A stretch of 64,000 nucleotides of DNA from Calliphora vicina (GCF_958450345.1 NC_088784.1:40920278-40984277); one strand, 5' to 3'; numbered from the stretch's first letter, positions 1 through 12,292 are shown. Program-made: numbers and translations. Notes: a model not told the origin generated them from the letters alone.

Positions 1-201
1 TTTGTATTACAAATTTAAATAAACTGAAATTAGTTTTTACTTAAAAAGGGAAGCAATTTAATATTGAATTGACTTATAACTTAAAATTAATATGATGTTT
101 TTATAAAATTACAGCCTGTTTTTAAAAGTGGATAAATTTCTAAACGAACAATTCGAAAACAAACGAATTCATTACAAATTTGCTGTTTTAATCTCAAGTA
201 T

Positions 202-335
202 TTATACCTTACACCACCATAGTGGGAAGGGTATTATGCGTTTGTGCAAATGTTTGTAACGCGCAAAAATATGAGTCTAACCCACCTTACGAACGATGTC
301 CGTCCATCCGTCTTGTTGGCTGGCGGGCTGTAGGG
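202..335 (-). mobile_element. DINE-1-like Helitron, GTCC-block end (part 1 of an interrupted copy)
   Basis: This matches the reverse complement of the last 200 bases of the copy at 6716-7463: the CACCACCATAGTGGG block, the GGGTATTATGCG block, then GTCCGTCCATCCGTC. The rest of the same copy resumes in order and orientation at 2388-2712, so one old element has been interrupted by about 2 kb. Confidence 0.75.
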
Positions 336-339
336 TGAT

Positions 340-1350
340 CGGCCCGGTTTTTAATAACCGGTTATAATCGGTTTTTTTTGGTAAGGTCGGTCGGTTTTTT
401 TGAAAAGCTCACATTTCGAATATCGAAGAAACCGCGTTTTTCTCCTCGAATAGCCGGTTTTTTCTAAAAGTGTGTTTTTATGAGTTTTAGTGTATTAATA
501 AAAACTTTAAAAAGTATTCAAAATCCAAAAAAAATTAAAACAAATACTTCAACTATTTTAGAAGACTTTTTATATTTAGAAAATGTTTTCTAAAATATAA
601 GCCTGAAAACTTACTCAATACTTTGTCCTACAAATACGTCGAGTAAAAGATGATTTTAAATGTCTAGTTTTATAAAAAAAAATCGATATACTCCAAAGCA
701 TTTAAACTGTGTTTTACTTATTTCTAAGAGATTATTTTACCTTCATAAGGTCTTCAAATTTACTGACGTTAACGATCTTCGGGTCAAATTTGACCCAAAT
801 AGAAAATAGATTTTTTTTAAAAAAAACTAACGTAGTTATTGGCATTTGAAATTAAATTAAAGTCATAAAATATCAAAAATATCAACCACTCATTTTTACA
901 AAAAATGCAATTTTAATATTAAAATGGGTAAAATTTTACCGATGACCTTATGAAGGATAAGAAAAACAGTAGTTCGAGTATAATGTTCAGCAAGTATGAT
1001 AAAAAGAGACAGATATATATTAGTGCTACCAAAGCTCTAAAAAAATGTAACTTAATTGTGCGTAACAAAAGACCTTAAGTCCAAACAAGTTTATAGATAT
1101 TATTTGCCAATTTGTTTTTCTAAAAACCTAACGTAGTTGTTGACATTTGAAATTAAATAAAATTCATAAAATATCAACCACTCACTTTTAGAAAATATTA
1201 AATATTAATATTATTAATTATTATTTAGGCTCAAGTTTATTAAATTGATTTCCTTAGAAATACAATTTATTCTATTAAATTTTCATAATTCTAAAGAATA
1301 CTGAAAAAGTTATATTTAGACACACGGCAGAATGGAATGCATTTTCGGGG
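340..1350. other. AT-rich interrupting sequence with internal direct repeats
   Basis: There is no coding signal. A segment of about 75 bases at 822-896 recurs at 1115-1190 (both contain CTAACGTAGTT and ATTTGAAATTAAAT). The stretch also contains the small inverted-repeat element at 740-956. Confidence 0.5.
740..956. mobile_element. Small inverted-repeat element (possible MITE)
   Basis: CCTTCATAAGGTC at 740-752 is matched exactly by its reverse complement at 944-956. An inner GGGTCAAATTTGACCC palindrome lies at 786-801. Flanks are TTTA and ATAA, reminiscent of decayed TTAA piggyBac targets, but no exact duplication is present. Confidence 0.4.
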
Positions 1351-1353
1351 TTA

Positions 1354-2385
1354 GCCACCACCCCCTCATCAGCACTCTTTTGTGTCGATGTAAGTGTCGC
1401 TTGTAAATATCATCTATTTAACTCACCAGTTTTTACAGAATTAGAATAAAGGACTTATATCAAAGTTTTCTTTAATCTTATTTCTGTTTCTACTTTGTTT
1501 GAGTTATGCATTAAACACATTCAAGACAACAGGCTACACGACTACACGAACACAAATTCTGCTGGTTACAGTTGTAGTCGTGTGGCAGCTACTGAATTAT
1601 TTTAAAGACGACAGCTACAAAGTAAACAGCTGATTAATAATTCAGTGGTGCCACTTTAATAAAAAATAACCGTACACAATTCCAAAGTAATTAAGACTGA
1701 AACAATTATTTTGAGTAGAAATATATATATGGTTATAATTAATTATGTACCTGTTATTAATTTATTTCAATATATTTTTTTAAGCACTAATTTGATTTAC
1801 ATTTTTTTTATTATATTAGCAACACTATTTCTGTTTTGTAGTTGACAAAAATAGAAATTAGCCTAATTCGGCTACATCGGCATGAGTAGTCGTGTGGCCG
1901 TGTAGCTGTGCTGTCGTTAAAATAATCGTCTCCATATAAACGTGTGCATTTTATTTTTGACGGATTGAAGTTGGTAGCCTGCTGTCTTGAATGTGTTTAA
2001 TGCATTAGACGAAATTTGCGAGCTTTTTCAGTGTTGTATTATTTAGTATTATTACTTGTTTAATGATCTTCTGTCGAGTTGTGACTGATAAACAGAACCA
2101 ACATAGAAGAAACAACAAAAACAAACATAAAAACAACAATTGCTTCATTGTTAGCTGACAGCTGACTAAAGCAAAACAAAACAAGTAATAATACTAAATA
2201 ATACAACACTGAAAAATCTCGTAAATTTCGTCTAACTCAAACAAAGTAGAAACAGAAATAAGATTAAAGAAAGCTTTGATATAAGTCCTTTATTCTATTT
2301 CTGTAAAGACTGGTGAGTTAAATAGATGATATTTACAAGCGACGCTTACATCGACACAAAAGAGTGCTGATGAGGGGGTGGTGGC
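1354..2385. mobile_element. Foldback transposon with arms of about 210 bp, TA-flanked
   Basis: The ends read TA-GCCACCACCCCCTCATC and its reverse complement followed by TA. Each arm runs about 210 bases once the nested insertion at 1507-2004 is removed: 1354-1506 plus 2005-2061 pairs with 2180-2385. A loop of about 118 bases separates the arms. Without the insertion the element is about 530 bp. The TA flank fits a Tc1/mariner-type target, but no transposase is encoded. Confidence 0.8.
1507..2004. mobile_element. Harbinger-like MITE nested in the foldback arm, TTA duplication
   Basis: The element starts TGCATTAAACACATTCAAG and ends with the reverse complement. It is bracketed by TTA at 1504-1506 and 2005-2007. 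The uninterrupted partner arm at 2180-2240 shows the empty site with a single TTA, which proves the insertion. Terminal repeats are about 31 bp and a second inner inverted pair (around GTAGTCGTGTGG) follows. A 3-bp TTA target is the hallmark of PIF/Harbinger, although the terminal sequence itself is not diagnostic. Confidence 0.82.
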
Positions 2386-2387
2386 TA

Positions 2388-2712
2388 TTTGTATACTATA
2401 CAAAATTCATGTCACCAAATTTTGTTACGATCGGTCCATAATTAGTCATAGCTCCCATATAGACCCGCTTCCGAAAATCACTTTAACGTACAAAATTCAA
2501 CATAGTAAACTTTCATATAGACATAAATCACACGACCTAATTTCATGGTGATCGGTCCATAATTGGTCATAGCCCCCATATAAGGCCCACTTCCGAAAAT
2601 AACTCAAAAATATAAATTATTGAAATTTTATAAAAAAAAAATTGTTTTTGTTCTTTTACTTAGTGTAGGGTATTATATGGTCGAGCTTGACCGACCATAC
2701 TTTCTTACTTGT
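2388..2712 (-). mobile_element. DINE-1-like Helitron (part 2 of the interrupted copy)
   Basis: Reverse complement of 6716-7060: it contains the ACCAAATTTTGTTACGATCG and TCATAGCTCCCATATAGAC blocks. It ends at the terminal hairpin GGTCGAGCTTGACCGACC, then CTTACTTGTTTT. Confidence 0.8.
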
Positions 2713-3048
2713 TTTTTTTTTGTATTACATATATAGTTTTCATTCCAAAACAAAACTCGTACAGGGGTTTAGAAACTTTTTTTTTGGAAATAATTCGGTA
2801 TCTCGGGAACTATTGGAGATATTGTTACGAAACTTCTACGAAATTTGTTGAAAATTTTTTTTTAAAAAATCGCCAAAAAACAAATTACCACAGAAATTCT
2901 ACATTAGAGGCGAAGAATACGTGGGAACGTTTCATAGAATCGACGTCACAAACAGTTTCATGAAATGACAATATGAATGTAAATATAACATCAACAGTGG
3001 CCGAGTGTCAAAGGCCTGAGAATGCACCAAGCATTGAGCGATATAATA

Positions 3049-3105
3049 AAACAACAAGTAAGAGAGCTATATTCGGCTGTGCCGAATATTATTCACCTAA
3101 TTATA
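3049..3105 (+). mobile_element. Terminal hairpin of a second DINE-1-like family
   Basis: AACAAGTAAGAGAGC is followed by the hairpin TATTCGGCTGTGCCGAATA. The layout (AACAAG, short spacer, hairpin) is the same as in the first family, but the stem is different. I know this end as very common in calyptrate-fly genomes. The body fragment at 4815-5012 is probably the same element's other part. Confidence 0.7.
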
Positions 3106-3668
3106 CTTCAATATACAAATTTTTAATATTTTAAGGTAAACAAAATTTATTTCATAGCTGTAACTTGTGAATAAAATTCAAAATATAAATATTTTTTATA
3201 TTATTTTAGTTTTTGTTTCCAATTATAAATATTTATTTTCCAAATTATTTATTAGTTAAATAAAGTATCTGTCCAATTTAGAAAATTTTAAAATTTTATA
3301 TATTCAAATAAAATAAAGTTGAATACAATTTAAATTTATTTCATTTAGATACAAACAAAATCAACTAATTTATTTAGAATATTTATTCAAACAAATTACA
3401 AAAAACTAAAATTATTCAAACAAAAAATTATTGAATAGAAATAATTCTAATAAAACTTTAGGAATATTGTTATTTCTCACAAATTTGAAACAAATAAATT
3501 TATTTTTCCAAAAATTACTGAATAGAAATAATTCTAATAAATATTACGGAATATTTTTATTTCATAATAATACTGATGTAAATTGTCTTCTGATTGCATT
3601 CTGAGTTGAAAAAGTTATTTTCGAAACGAATTAGAAATTTTTTCAGATTTAACTTGTTTTTTTCTTAG

Positions 3669-3704
3669 TTTGGGAATGGAAAAATTCCGGGAAATTCGAA
3701 ACCC
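3669..3704. mobile_element. Solo terminus of the CCCGGG-rich hAT-like family
   Basis: GGGAATGGAAAAATTCCGGG, then AAATTCGAAACCC, resembles the reverse complement of the ends of the elements at 7990-8671 and 12947-13720. The partner end was not found. Confidence 0.45.
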
Positions 3705-3857
3705 AAATTCTCTGACATCTATTATTCTATTTTTAGAAACTACTACTTAATCATTGATTATATTATCACTAGAATATGAAAACAGATTTATGGTTTCAAT
3801 TGGATGTTTATTATTAATTTAAATTATGAAGAACAAAATACATGAACTAGTTGTTGT

Positions 3858-4025
3858 TAAAAATGATCCTCTGACATGTCATTCCTCCTAGGGCTATTTA
3901 ATAACCCCGCAAATGAAAATAGACGTTCAAAATATGGTTGAATTATTTTTGAGCATTGTTTTTGTTTTTCCATAGCAAACTAAGGATCTTTTTCATAATC
4001 ATCGGAAGAAAAATCTTCGTCCGAT
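3858..4025 (-). pseudogene. hAT transposase C-terminal dimerisation-domain fragment
   Basis: The minus strand encodes FERLFSFAGLLNSPRRNDMS followed by EDHF and a stop. This matches the hATC signature (S/FERLFS-x-AG-x5-P-R-N-x-L/M-S-x-x-x-F) that closes hAT superfamily transposases. Upstream frames are broken by stops and shifts, although an acidic SDEDFSSDDYEKDP piece is still visible. The ORF is far too short to act. It is clearly decayed transposon coding sequence. Confidence 0.75.
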
Positions 4026-4814
4026 CTCATTTTCACACACAAAAATATTTTTCTATACAATTGTTGAAAAATTTGTTGTTAAATATTTGACTTTATTTTC
4101 ACAAATAAAATTATTCAAAGAAAATTTCTATGAATAAAAGTATTCAAACATTTTTTGTTGAATATTTAAATATTTTTCTTTTTTTTGGAGAAATAAAATT
4201 ATTCAAAGAATATTGCTTTGAATAAAATCTATCAACAAATTTTCGAATAAGTGAAATAATATTTTATTCATAACTAGTTGAATAAACTAAATTAATATTT
4301 AATTTTTACTATAAAAATAAAATTTGAAAATAATTACATTTTTTCATATTGATTAGAATATTTTAAAATCTATTCATTACATAATAAATAAAATAGAACT
4401 TATTGTTACTAAAATACAAATACTATTAGTATAATTTTATAAATGTTTAATCAAAACTTTTAAGTATAATTTATGTAATATCGTATTCTATTGAAATCGA
4501 ATAATATTTAATGCTTTATATTCTAAATAGATATATGTTAATTAGTATCCTATTTTGAAAAATATAGAATGATAAATTTATTTTTTCAAATATAACTAAA
4601 ATTCAAAAATAATTAAGTTTTTGGAAATATTTCGAATAAAAATATTCACAATTTACAGCTATGATTTATTTTTCTTCTTTTTTAATTTTTTGGAAAAAAA
4701 ACTTTTTCGAATTATTTTAAATCTAAAATTTTTTTTTCTAAATTTAAAAAAAAAATTTTGTTTTTTATTTTTTGGTGAAAAAAAAAATCGGGTTAAAAAA
4801 TATTTTTTCCAATT

Positions 4815-5012
4815 TTGACCCATTTTGATCCAACATACATCAACTTATATACGTCGTTGCAAGGGTCTTTGAAATATCTATCATTAGATATCCATATTGT
4901 CTATATTAATGACTTAGTAATGCAGATATATGTAGGTCAAAAATCAATTTGGATCCCGGAGATATATGAGGTCTTCAGAAAATTGATTTCAAGAGACAGA
5001 CAGACAAACAGA
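4815..5012 (+). mobile_element. Body fragment of the second DINE-1-like family
   Basis: It contains TTTTGACCCATTTTGATCC, the AATATTGTCTATATTAATGA-like block (one base off), GATCCCGGAGATATATGAGG, then a run of GACA repeats before the break. I recognise this order of blocks from the long form of the family whose terminal hairpin lies at 3049. The 85-codon open frame across it is fortuitous. Confidence 0.55.
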
Positions 5013-5099
5013 CAAAATAGTAAAAAATATGATATAAAGAGCAAAATATGTCAAGTGATTATGCTAGCATAAATTGTGTAGGGCATTTTTGATTGAGGC

Positions 5100-6715
5100 C
5101 AATCAATTTTAAAATGTCTATAACGTGTTTAGTTGTGTAATCGAGTTTAATATTGAATTTTACATACAAACGAGCACGACAAAATGTTCAAGTATATTTT
5201 TATTGAATTTTGTGTAAATTTACACTCACATACGAATACAAATACATACATATGAATATGGATTGGCACAGCATGAACTTTATATTCAGGTCCAGGTGGA
5301 CTTGTGCAGTACTATAGTATATTTAAATTCACTTACATAAATATTTATGTTCATACGACTGTTTGTAAATAAATACAATACAATACTATACAATACGTAT
5401 GTGTGTTTCTACATAGGTTATGTGTATTTTTAAAATCAACACTTGCGTACGTAGTTTTATATGCAATCATATGTTTTATTTGACTTTTTTTTGCATAAAA
5501 AATATGCAGATTTGTAGAAACATCCATTCATTCATACATATATGTTTATATTTATGATAGAGTGTACATTTTTAAGTCTTTGATTTTATAATGCTAATAT
5601 GAACGCATTAAATGGGATTATGCAATTTACTTTAGATTTATTTTCATTTATAAATTTCACACAATTCATAAAGGATTTGTTATTGTATGTGTTTTAATTC
5701 TTTTATGTGTGTTTACGTCCGTTGTCTACACATACATATTAAGGTGTGTGCATGGGAATACAAATACAAACACAAATACATGTGCTTATTTGATATGTAC
5801 ATTAGGTGTGAGCAAATTTCTGAGGAGCAGAAATTAAACGTAGAACAAATGTCGAAAAAAACCTAAAAAATCTTATATTTTATGTAAACAAACGTAAAAT
5901 AATCGCATATTGTTGGGTCAAAATAGCAATATTTTCCAAAAAAAAATTTAAAATGAAATGGCGAAAAAATATTCTTATTAAAAATAGTTTTTGTATTTAA
6001 TTCACCCAAAGATGTTTAAATATAAACTACAAAAATTTTCTGACATCCTGTCGGCCCTTTTTTTCGATTAAATGCGGACACATTTAAAATATCATTTCTA
6101 GTTTTTTTTGTTTTTGAGATATAGAGCTACATGTTTTACCCGTTTTTGCCCAATTTATTCACCTTAATGACGAACTTTCCAAAAATCCCTTCTTAAAAGG
6201 AACACATTAACCGAATTTCCAATTTCTGGCTTTAGCAGTTTGGGCTGTGCGATGATGAATGAATCAGTCAGTCAGTATATGCATATAAATAGATTTGCTA
6301 TCAAGTTATAATAGGTAACGATGCACAGAGGCGCCATTTGAGTTTTTTCGTTGCAAACTTCATAAATTTTGAACCAAATCAGAATTTCAAAAAATTTAAA
6401 AGGATATGATGATAACACAGATCAACAGCAAAAAAGGCTAAACTAACCACTATATACATTTGATGCATCATGGATATCTAAGTACAAAAATGGTAACATT
6501 TTTGAATTCTATGGATAGATTTTTTAAAAAAATTTTTTTTTCTAAAATTGTGAATTTTTTTAGATATTTCTCCACATAATTTATGATAACTCAAAAAGCG
6601 TAAGTCCGATCTTATTGACTTGGAAAAGCTCAAATTTGCATAACCTTTAATCTGTTTATATATTGCGTTTTAATAGGCTCAGTAGTTTTGGAGTTTTAAT
6701 AACAAAGCGAAGCAA
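5100..6715. other. Anonymous intronic AT-rich sequence
   Basis: No coding, RNA or terminal-repeat structure was found. There are scattered CATACATATG-like microsatellite words. A segment around 6360-6715 has a mirrored counterpart around 7745-7930 (short matches such as CTCAAAAAGCGTAAG-like versus reverse-complement text), which suggests that the Helitron at 6716 landed within an older palindromic repeat. Confidence 0.4.
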
Positions 6716-7463
6716 AAACAAGTAAGAAGGTATGGTCGGTCAAGCCCGACCATATAATACCCTACACTAAGTAAATGAGCAAAAACATTTTTCTATTAAA
6801 ATTTCAATAATTTATATTTTTGAGTGATTTTCGGAAGTGGGCCTTATATGGGGGCTATGACCAATTATGGACTGATCACCATGAAATTAGGTCGTGTGAT
6901 TTGTGTCTACATGAAAGTTTACTATGTTGAATTTTGTGTGTATACCAACATTTTAAGCGATTTATGCACGTTAAAGTGATTTTCGGAAGCGGGTCTATAT
7001 GGGAGCTATGACTAATTATGGACCGATCGTAACAAAATTTGGTGACATGAATTTTGTATATATAAAACTTATTTGGAGCGCAATTTGTGGATATACATTT
7101 ATAAATTAAACATTTATGACCGATAAAGTCCAATTTCGGAAGGACATTTGTATGGGGGCTAGGTGAAATAATGGACCGAATTCAGCCAGTTTCAATAGGC
7201 TTGGTCCTTGGGCCGAAAAAATAATATGTACCGAATTTGATCGAAATATCTTCAAAATTGCGACCTGTACTCTGCGCAAAAGGTTTACATGGACAGCCAG
7301 CCGACCAGACGGACGGACGGACATCGTTTAATCGACTCAGAAAGTGATTCTAAGTCGATCGGTATACTTTAAGGTGGGTGGTAGACTAATATTTTTGGGC
7401 TTTACAAATATCTACACAAACGCATTATACCCTCCCCACTATGGTGGTGTAGGGTATAAATAT
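6716..7463 (+). mobile_element. DINE-1-like non-autonomous Helitron, most complete copy
   Basis: It begins AACAAGTAAGAAGGTATGG, with the hairpin GGTCGGTCAAGCCCGACC. The middle holds the repeated blocks GGGGGCTATGACCAATTATGG and related text. It ends GACGGACGGACGGACATCG, TTTAAGGTGGG and CCCACTATGGTGGTGTAGGG. The block order (subterminal hairpin, GTCC-type microsatellite, GGGTATAA end) is that of INE-1/DINE-1 elements, non-autonomous relatives of Helentrons mobilised by rolling circle. Frames inside it on the minus strand are not genes. Confidence 0.78.
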
Positions 7464-7989
7464 ATATTTTACGTGAAAATAGAAAATTTTTGTGTTTAAA
7501 AAACTCATGAAAAATCGAAAACGGCAGAAATTATTCAGGTTTATTACTTTGTCGCAAAGCCGTATATAATAGCAAGAAAAATAGATATCGAACATAAAAA
7601 TCATTTGATTGTCTTTCGAAGTTATTCACAATTCAGTGAATTAACTAATTTTCACAAAATTTTTCTTTTTTGTTTGATATACATATGTACATAAAATTGA
7701 GTAGTTAATGTTCTTCTTTTGATTGATTGAATTTTGAAAACATATTATTTTAATAATATCGGAGTAACCCTTTTTGAGTTATACTAAATTATGTGGAGAC
7801 ACGTCTAAAGAAATTCACAATTCTACAAACAAATGTTTTTAAAAAAAACTTCTCCATAGAATTTAAAATTTGGACCATATTTGTACTACTGGAAAGCCTA
7901 TAAAATTTTATCGATTTTTTTGCCCTATGTAATTGATCATCCTATGAAATGAGTGTTTAAAAAGGGTTCTATGCCTTTCAGGTGTCTAC

Positions 7990-8671
7990 TAGGGTTCCTA
8001 ATTTCCCGGACTTTTTTTTCACGGGAGGAAATTAAAAAATCGTTTCATTCCCGGGAATTTTTTTAACACTAAATTAAACCAAAAACAGAAAATTGTTCGG
8101 ATAAATTGACTTATAATTTTACCAGTGTTTTAAAGAAGTATAAAATAACTATATTTTGTTGTTGGTCCAGCCTTTATAAGGGTTTCTAATAGTGGCATTT
8201 GATTGGTATTGTCACAGTCGTAGTTTTAATCAATATAAAGTCAATAAATTCTTTGATTAGTTAAAAAAAGTTAAGAATTTCGACCGTGTTAAATCTATAA
8301 AATATGCGTAGTAAGAGAAATTTTTCAAATCTGATTGTAGATAAACAAATTTGAACCACTATTATTGTTATTATATTCTCTAAAATAATCATTGAATATC
8401 CCTAAAGTTTGTGGCTTGAGTTAAGTGAAAAAATTCGGTTATTTCAACAGTAATATTTCTTTGCCAACTGACTATCTTTTGCTAGAACCGAAAAAATCTA
8501 CGGATTTAATAGGATAATTCAATTAGCAACAAATTTGGCCATCGAAACGTATCTGAATATTGTAACTTTTAGATGAAAACTTATGAAGAAATTCCCGACA
8601 AACATTTCCCGAAAATTAACAAAAATATATTCCCGGGAATTCCCGAGAAATTTTTCCGCGTAGAAACCCTA
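7990..8671. mobile_element. hAT-type non-autonomous element, 8-bp duplication
   Basis: The termini TAGGGTTCCTA and TAGAAACCCTA are inverted repeats, followed inward by CCCGGG-rich text. The flanks are GTGTCTAC (7982-7989) and GTGCCTAC (8672-8679), an 8-bp duplication with one mismatch, the size made by hAT transposases. The element has no ORF of note. It contains a decayed copy of the 52710-52956 MITE at about 8440-8560. Confidence 0.82.
8440..8560 (+). mobile_element. Decayed copy of the CACAGAGAAAAC MITE inside the hAT element
   Basis: The segment keeps AATTCGGTT, TTTGCCAACTGACTATC, GAACCGAAAAAATCTACG and AGCAACAAATTTGG, in the same order as in the intact element at 52710-52956. Confidence 0.6.
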
Positions 8672-9829
8672 GTGCCTACTTATGGATTAGCAAAGTTCAG
8701 ATTTATGAAAAAATCAATTTTATTGGAAGTAAAATAAAATATTTGTTTAAATTAAAAATTTTTTTTAAAGGTTTTTTGATTTAAAATTATTCCAGAAAAT
8801 ATTTAATTTTTTTCACAAGCCGTAAAATAATTTATATCTAATGGGTTTTCACGGTTATATGTCATAAATTGTACAAAAATTTACTTATTTGGAAAATATG
8901 GCAAATATAGAAATTTATAGTTTTTTTTTTATTTTCCATAAAATTTGAGAAATATTGAAAAAAGATAAATGGTAAATATCGATTTACCTGGACAATCACT
9001 ATTGTTTTTTTTAATAAATAGATCTATCAATAGAATCCAAAAGAATGACGATCCGTTATCTAGTTTTCGAGATACAGTATCTGAAAACGGACAAATTACC
9101 TAAAAATTGTAGTTTGATCAAATTACCTAAACACTGAAAATCAGTCAACTTTGAAGGGCTATATCTTCTGAACCAAAAATGTGATTGTAATAATAATAGC
9201 ATATTTGAAATCGTTGCAAACAGAGACCTAAAATAACGGGTTCACTTTCATTTCAATGGAAAATTCTCATTCGCAGCCATTTAAAAGTATTTTTTTGTGA
9301 TATATCACTGAGAGAGTGATTTATTCGAGAACATTATAGGTTTGAGGTTGAGAGAAACAGAAAAGAAACAAACACAAATAATCTGGATGAGTGATTTATA
9401 ATTTATTTTTTTCGTAAATGTCAGCTTGTGACTTTTCTTTGCGAACATGAAAAAAAATGGCAACAATGCAAAATGCAAATCAACGCTTAAATATATAAAA
9501 TTTATCTAAAGCTTAATAACAAATTAAAAAAAATTCTCATTTCTGTTATTACTTCATATTTATCATATTATTTCCATAATTTTTTAAAAATTACTAACAA
9601 TATGTTATTGTATGTAAATAAAAGAGAAAGTAACAGTTATTAAGAACAAGAATTTATCTCACATCAAACCATTAAAAAGCAACAAAAACAAATAAAAGAC
9701 ATACCAAACCATTTAAATAAAAATCATTTTATAACTGTTATTTTCAGTGATTTATTTTTATCACAAAAATATAAATCACAATTTGGGTTTTTTTTGGTAT
9801 ATGGACGAGTTATTTTCGATCTCTGGTTG

Positions 9830-10022
9830 AAAATAAATTTATTCAATAATTTTTAGTTGCTCATGAAGTTTTTATCCTATTTTTAATTGGATATTTTTTG
9901 AACATTTAATTTTTTTTTGAGAATATTGCTACTTCGAAACTTCAAATAAAATTTTTCTCAAATTTTTAGCATTTGGGTTTTAGATGACGTAGATCACCTC
10001 TAAATCCAACATGGGCCACCCT
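9830..10022 (+). mobile_element. Right end of a GGGTGGC-family TA element
   Basis: It shares with the right part of the copy at 19714-20873 the words AATTGGAT, TTGCTACTT, CTTCAAATAAAAT, TTTTTAGCATTTGGG and TTAGATGACG. It ends near GGGCCACCCTTGTAC, a worn GGCCACCCTA terminus. The left end is not clear, so most of 8690-9830 may belong to it. Confidence 0.5.
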
Positions 10023-10226
10023 TGTACAACACATTCATTTTATGCGTCCATACATAAATATGTGTGCTTATGTTTCTTTGTAGATGTATGTATGTGGCAT
10101 GTTTTTTATTGTTGCTGTGCTGTGTTATGAAAACATAATATGTCAATATTTATTAATAAAATATTATTCAATAAAAACTGTAATTAAATAATGAATATTG
10201 GATTTGAAAATATATTTTTCTATTTT

Positions 10227-10246
10227 TTGTGTGTGTGTGTGTGTGC
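10227..10246. repeat. (TG)n microsatellite
   Basis: An uninterrupted GT dinucleotide run of about ten units. Confidence 0.9.
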
Positions 10247-10539
10247 ATTTCTCTTAAAATGAAAGTTTAGTAATTATATTTAGTCTGGCTACTAAATTGC
10301 AACTGAAGCATTAAATACACATATGAGTATTATAGAAACCAGCCACAAAAAATTAATAATTAAATCGAACATATTTGTAATTTTGTTTTCCTTTTGTGTT
10401 AGTGTATTTGTGCGTAATGTATGTACAATACAATTTGATTTGTATATTTGGATATTTATATCAATTTGTTTGATACCTGACATCATAGAATAAATACATA
10501 GAAGGGAAGGAGTGAGGAATATCAACGAAAAAATAAAAC

Positions 10540-10680
10540 AAAATTACTCTCTTTTCACACATACGGGTAATACATTAACAAAATACATGGCAATACATTC
10601 TCATGAATTAGGTTTTTGACAATAGAATTAGGTTTTTCGTTCTCAGTTGCCTATCTAGTTCTCATCTATGACTGGCATAT
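10540..10680 (-). mobile_element. Copy of the GTCTCGTCTCTATG repeat family, partial
   Basis: Reverse complement of about 15370-15500: it shares TTTTCACACATA, TTCTCATGAATTAGG, TTTTTGACAATAG and TCATCTATG. It is a fragment without the foldback half. Confidence 0.6.
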
Positions 10681-10689
10681 ACATTTTTA

Positions 10690-11880
10690 GTTTATTTTTA
10701 CATAAACATTTAGTTTTAAATACAGATTGATTTAATTTCAAACACAGAATTTAGAAAATGAAATATGTACTTGGTTTTTTTTGGAATTACATGTATGTAT
10801 TTGTATAAAGTAGTAGTTACAATGAAATTTAACTTTATATATGTAAGTATTTTGGTTAAATACCTGTATAGTTGACGTAGTATTAAAACAAAAACTTAAA
10901 AACTTAAATAAAATAACAATTGCTACTCAATAAGTATTCCATAAACAAAAGCTTGGTAATGACATGCATACTATTAGCATTTCTTAAAGATAGTCAAAGA
11001 ATGACTTATTTATTATCACTTAACTAACTGCTTATTTTTTAGTCAATGTTAAACAAAATTTACCTACTTATTGGCATCAATAAGTTCTGAACCAAATAAA
11101 CTATTACATATGCATGTTAGATGTGATTAGATTATAATTAATGTATTAAATATAAAATAAAATAGCCATGACCTTTTTTCCAATAACTATATATTCAAAT
11201 CAATAAAATTTAACTATGTATAAACGAAATTAAAGGCAACAATAGAAACATAAAGAAAAACAACATCAACATAAAATTATAATATTTAGAAGAAAATAAT
11301 ACTTAGAATTTTTAATATTTGAGATATAAGGAAAAAAAATGGTTTGAAACCGATGGCTTCACACATAAAATTATGCAAGAACAAAAAGGACCCAATAATG
11401 ACAATTCTACACATGTGTGAGCTAGTGTGCCTGTGTGTTTGTTACGGAGAGTTTGAGTGTTAATAATATTGAATAATAAAAAATTGAAAGGAAGGAATGA
11501 TGGCATCATAAAAATTTAAGGATTCGTTTTTATTATTTGTTTGCAAAAATTGCCTAAGGATGCTTATGCCGTTTGAATAATGTATTGTTAAAAAAGAAAT
11601 ACAAACTGAAAAGATGAAGGCCAGAAAAAAAAGTACGGTAGAATGGGAATTGTATTTCGCAACAAAAATTCCAATTTTAATTACAATAAATAAATTAACC
11701 ATTTTATGATATTTTCGGGTCGTTTGGGTCTCAAGGACATAAACTGATTTATTTCCAACTTTTCGCTAGAGAAATATTTTTCACCAACACAAATTCAGAA
11801 TTATTGTATATTCACCAAATTGTTGCCCAATTTTTTTTTCCAAACCCTTAAAGTTCAAGTTGTACCTACATAATTATAAA
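10690..11880. other. Anonymous AT-rich intronic sequence
   Basis: No convincing coding frame, terminal repeat or RNA gene was seen. The minus-strand frames at 11312-11702 lack any codon pattern or family resemblance. Confidence 0.45.
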
Positions 11881-11881
11881 G

Positions 11882-12292
11882 GTATTTATAGACGACAATA
11901 CTGAGTATTAACACTTTTCAAATTTAATATATTATTGAAATCGTTCGGTATTTCAAAAAATAGTTTCAAAAAAACATTTATTGTTTACACGATAGCATTA
12001 CAAATTGTTTATTTCTTTGTTGATTGATATTTTTCTGCAAACTTTATTTTTATTTTATATTTTCTTGAAGTTTTTGTTTGCCTTATTTGTATTTAAAAAT
12101 ACATACCCGATACATATGAAAATAAAACGTTTTTGAATTGCTTTAAACAAATTTTAAATACCGACCGTAAATCAAAAAAATCATTTGTATTTTTTGAAAA
12201 TCTAATACAAATTTTGTTTAGACGATGAAATTGTATTATGATACTTGATTTTTTGACAAATATTAATACTTAGTATTGTCGTCTGTAAATAC
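11882..12292. mobile_element. Inverted-repeat element (MITE), about 411 bp
   Basis: GTATTTATAGACGACAATAC (11882) is mirrored by GTATTGTCGTCTGTAAATAC at 12273-12292. The inverted repeats extend about 30 bases (to AGTATTAA). No exact target duplication is evident, so the superfamily is open. Confidence 0.7.

Larger units (their letters stand above)
3110..4620. other. AT-rich region with degenerate GAATAAA/ATTATTC motifs
   Basis: Short words such as ATTATTCAAA, GAATAGAAATAATTC and GAATAAAATTATTC recur irregularly, in both orientations. No period can be fixed by eye. Similar words flank other hAT fragments (22890-23130 and 35980-37390), so this may be decayed hAT subterminal sequence. Confidence 0.4.

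Noticed and set aside
6876..7324. Two overlapping minus-strand frames
   Set aside because: Both lie wholly within a non-coding DINE-1-like Helitron copy.
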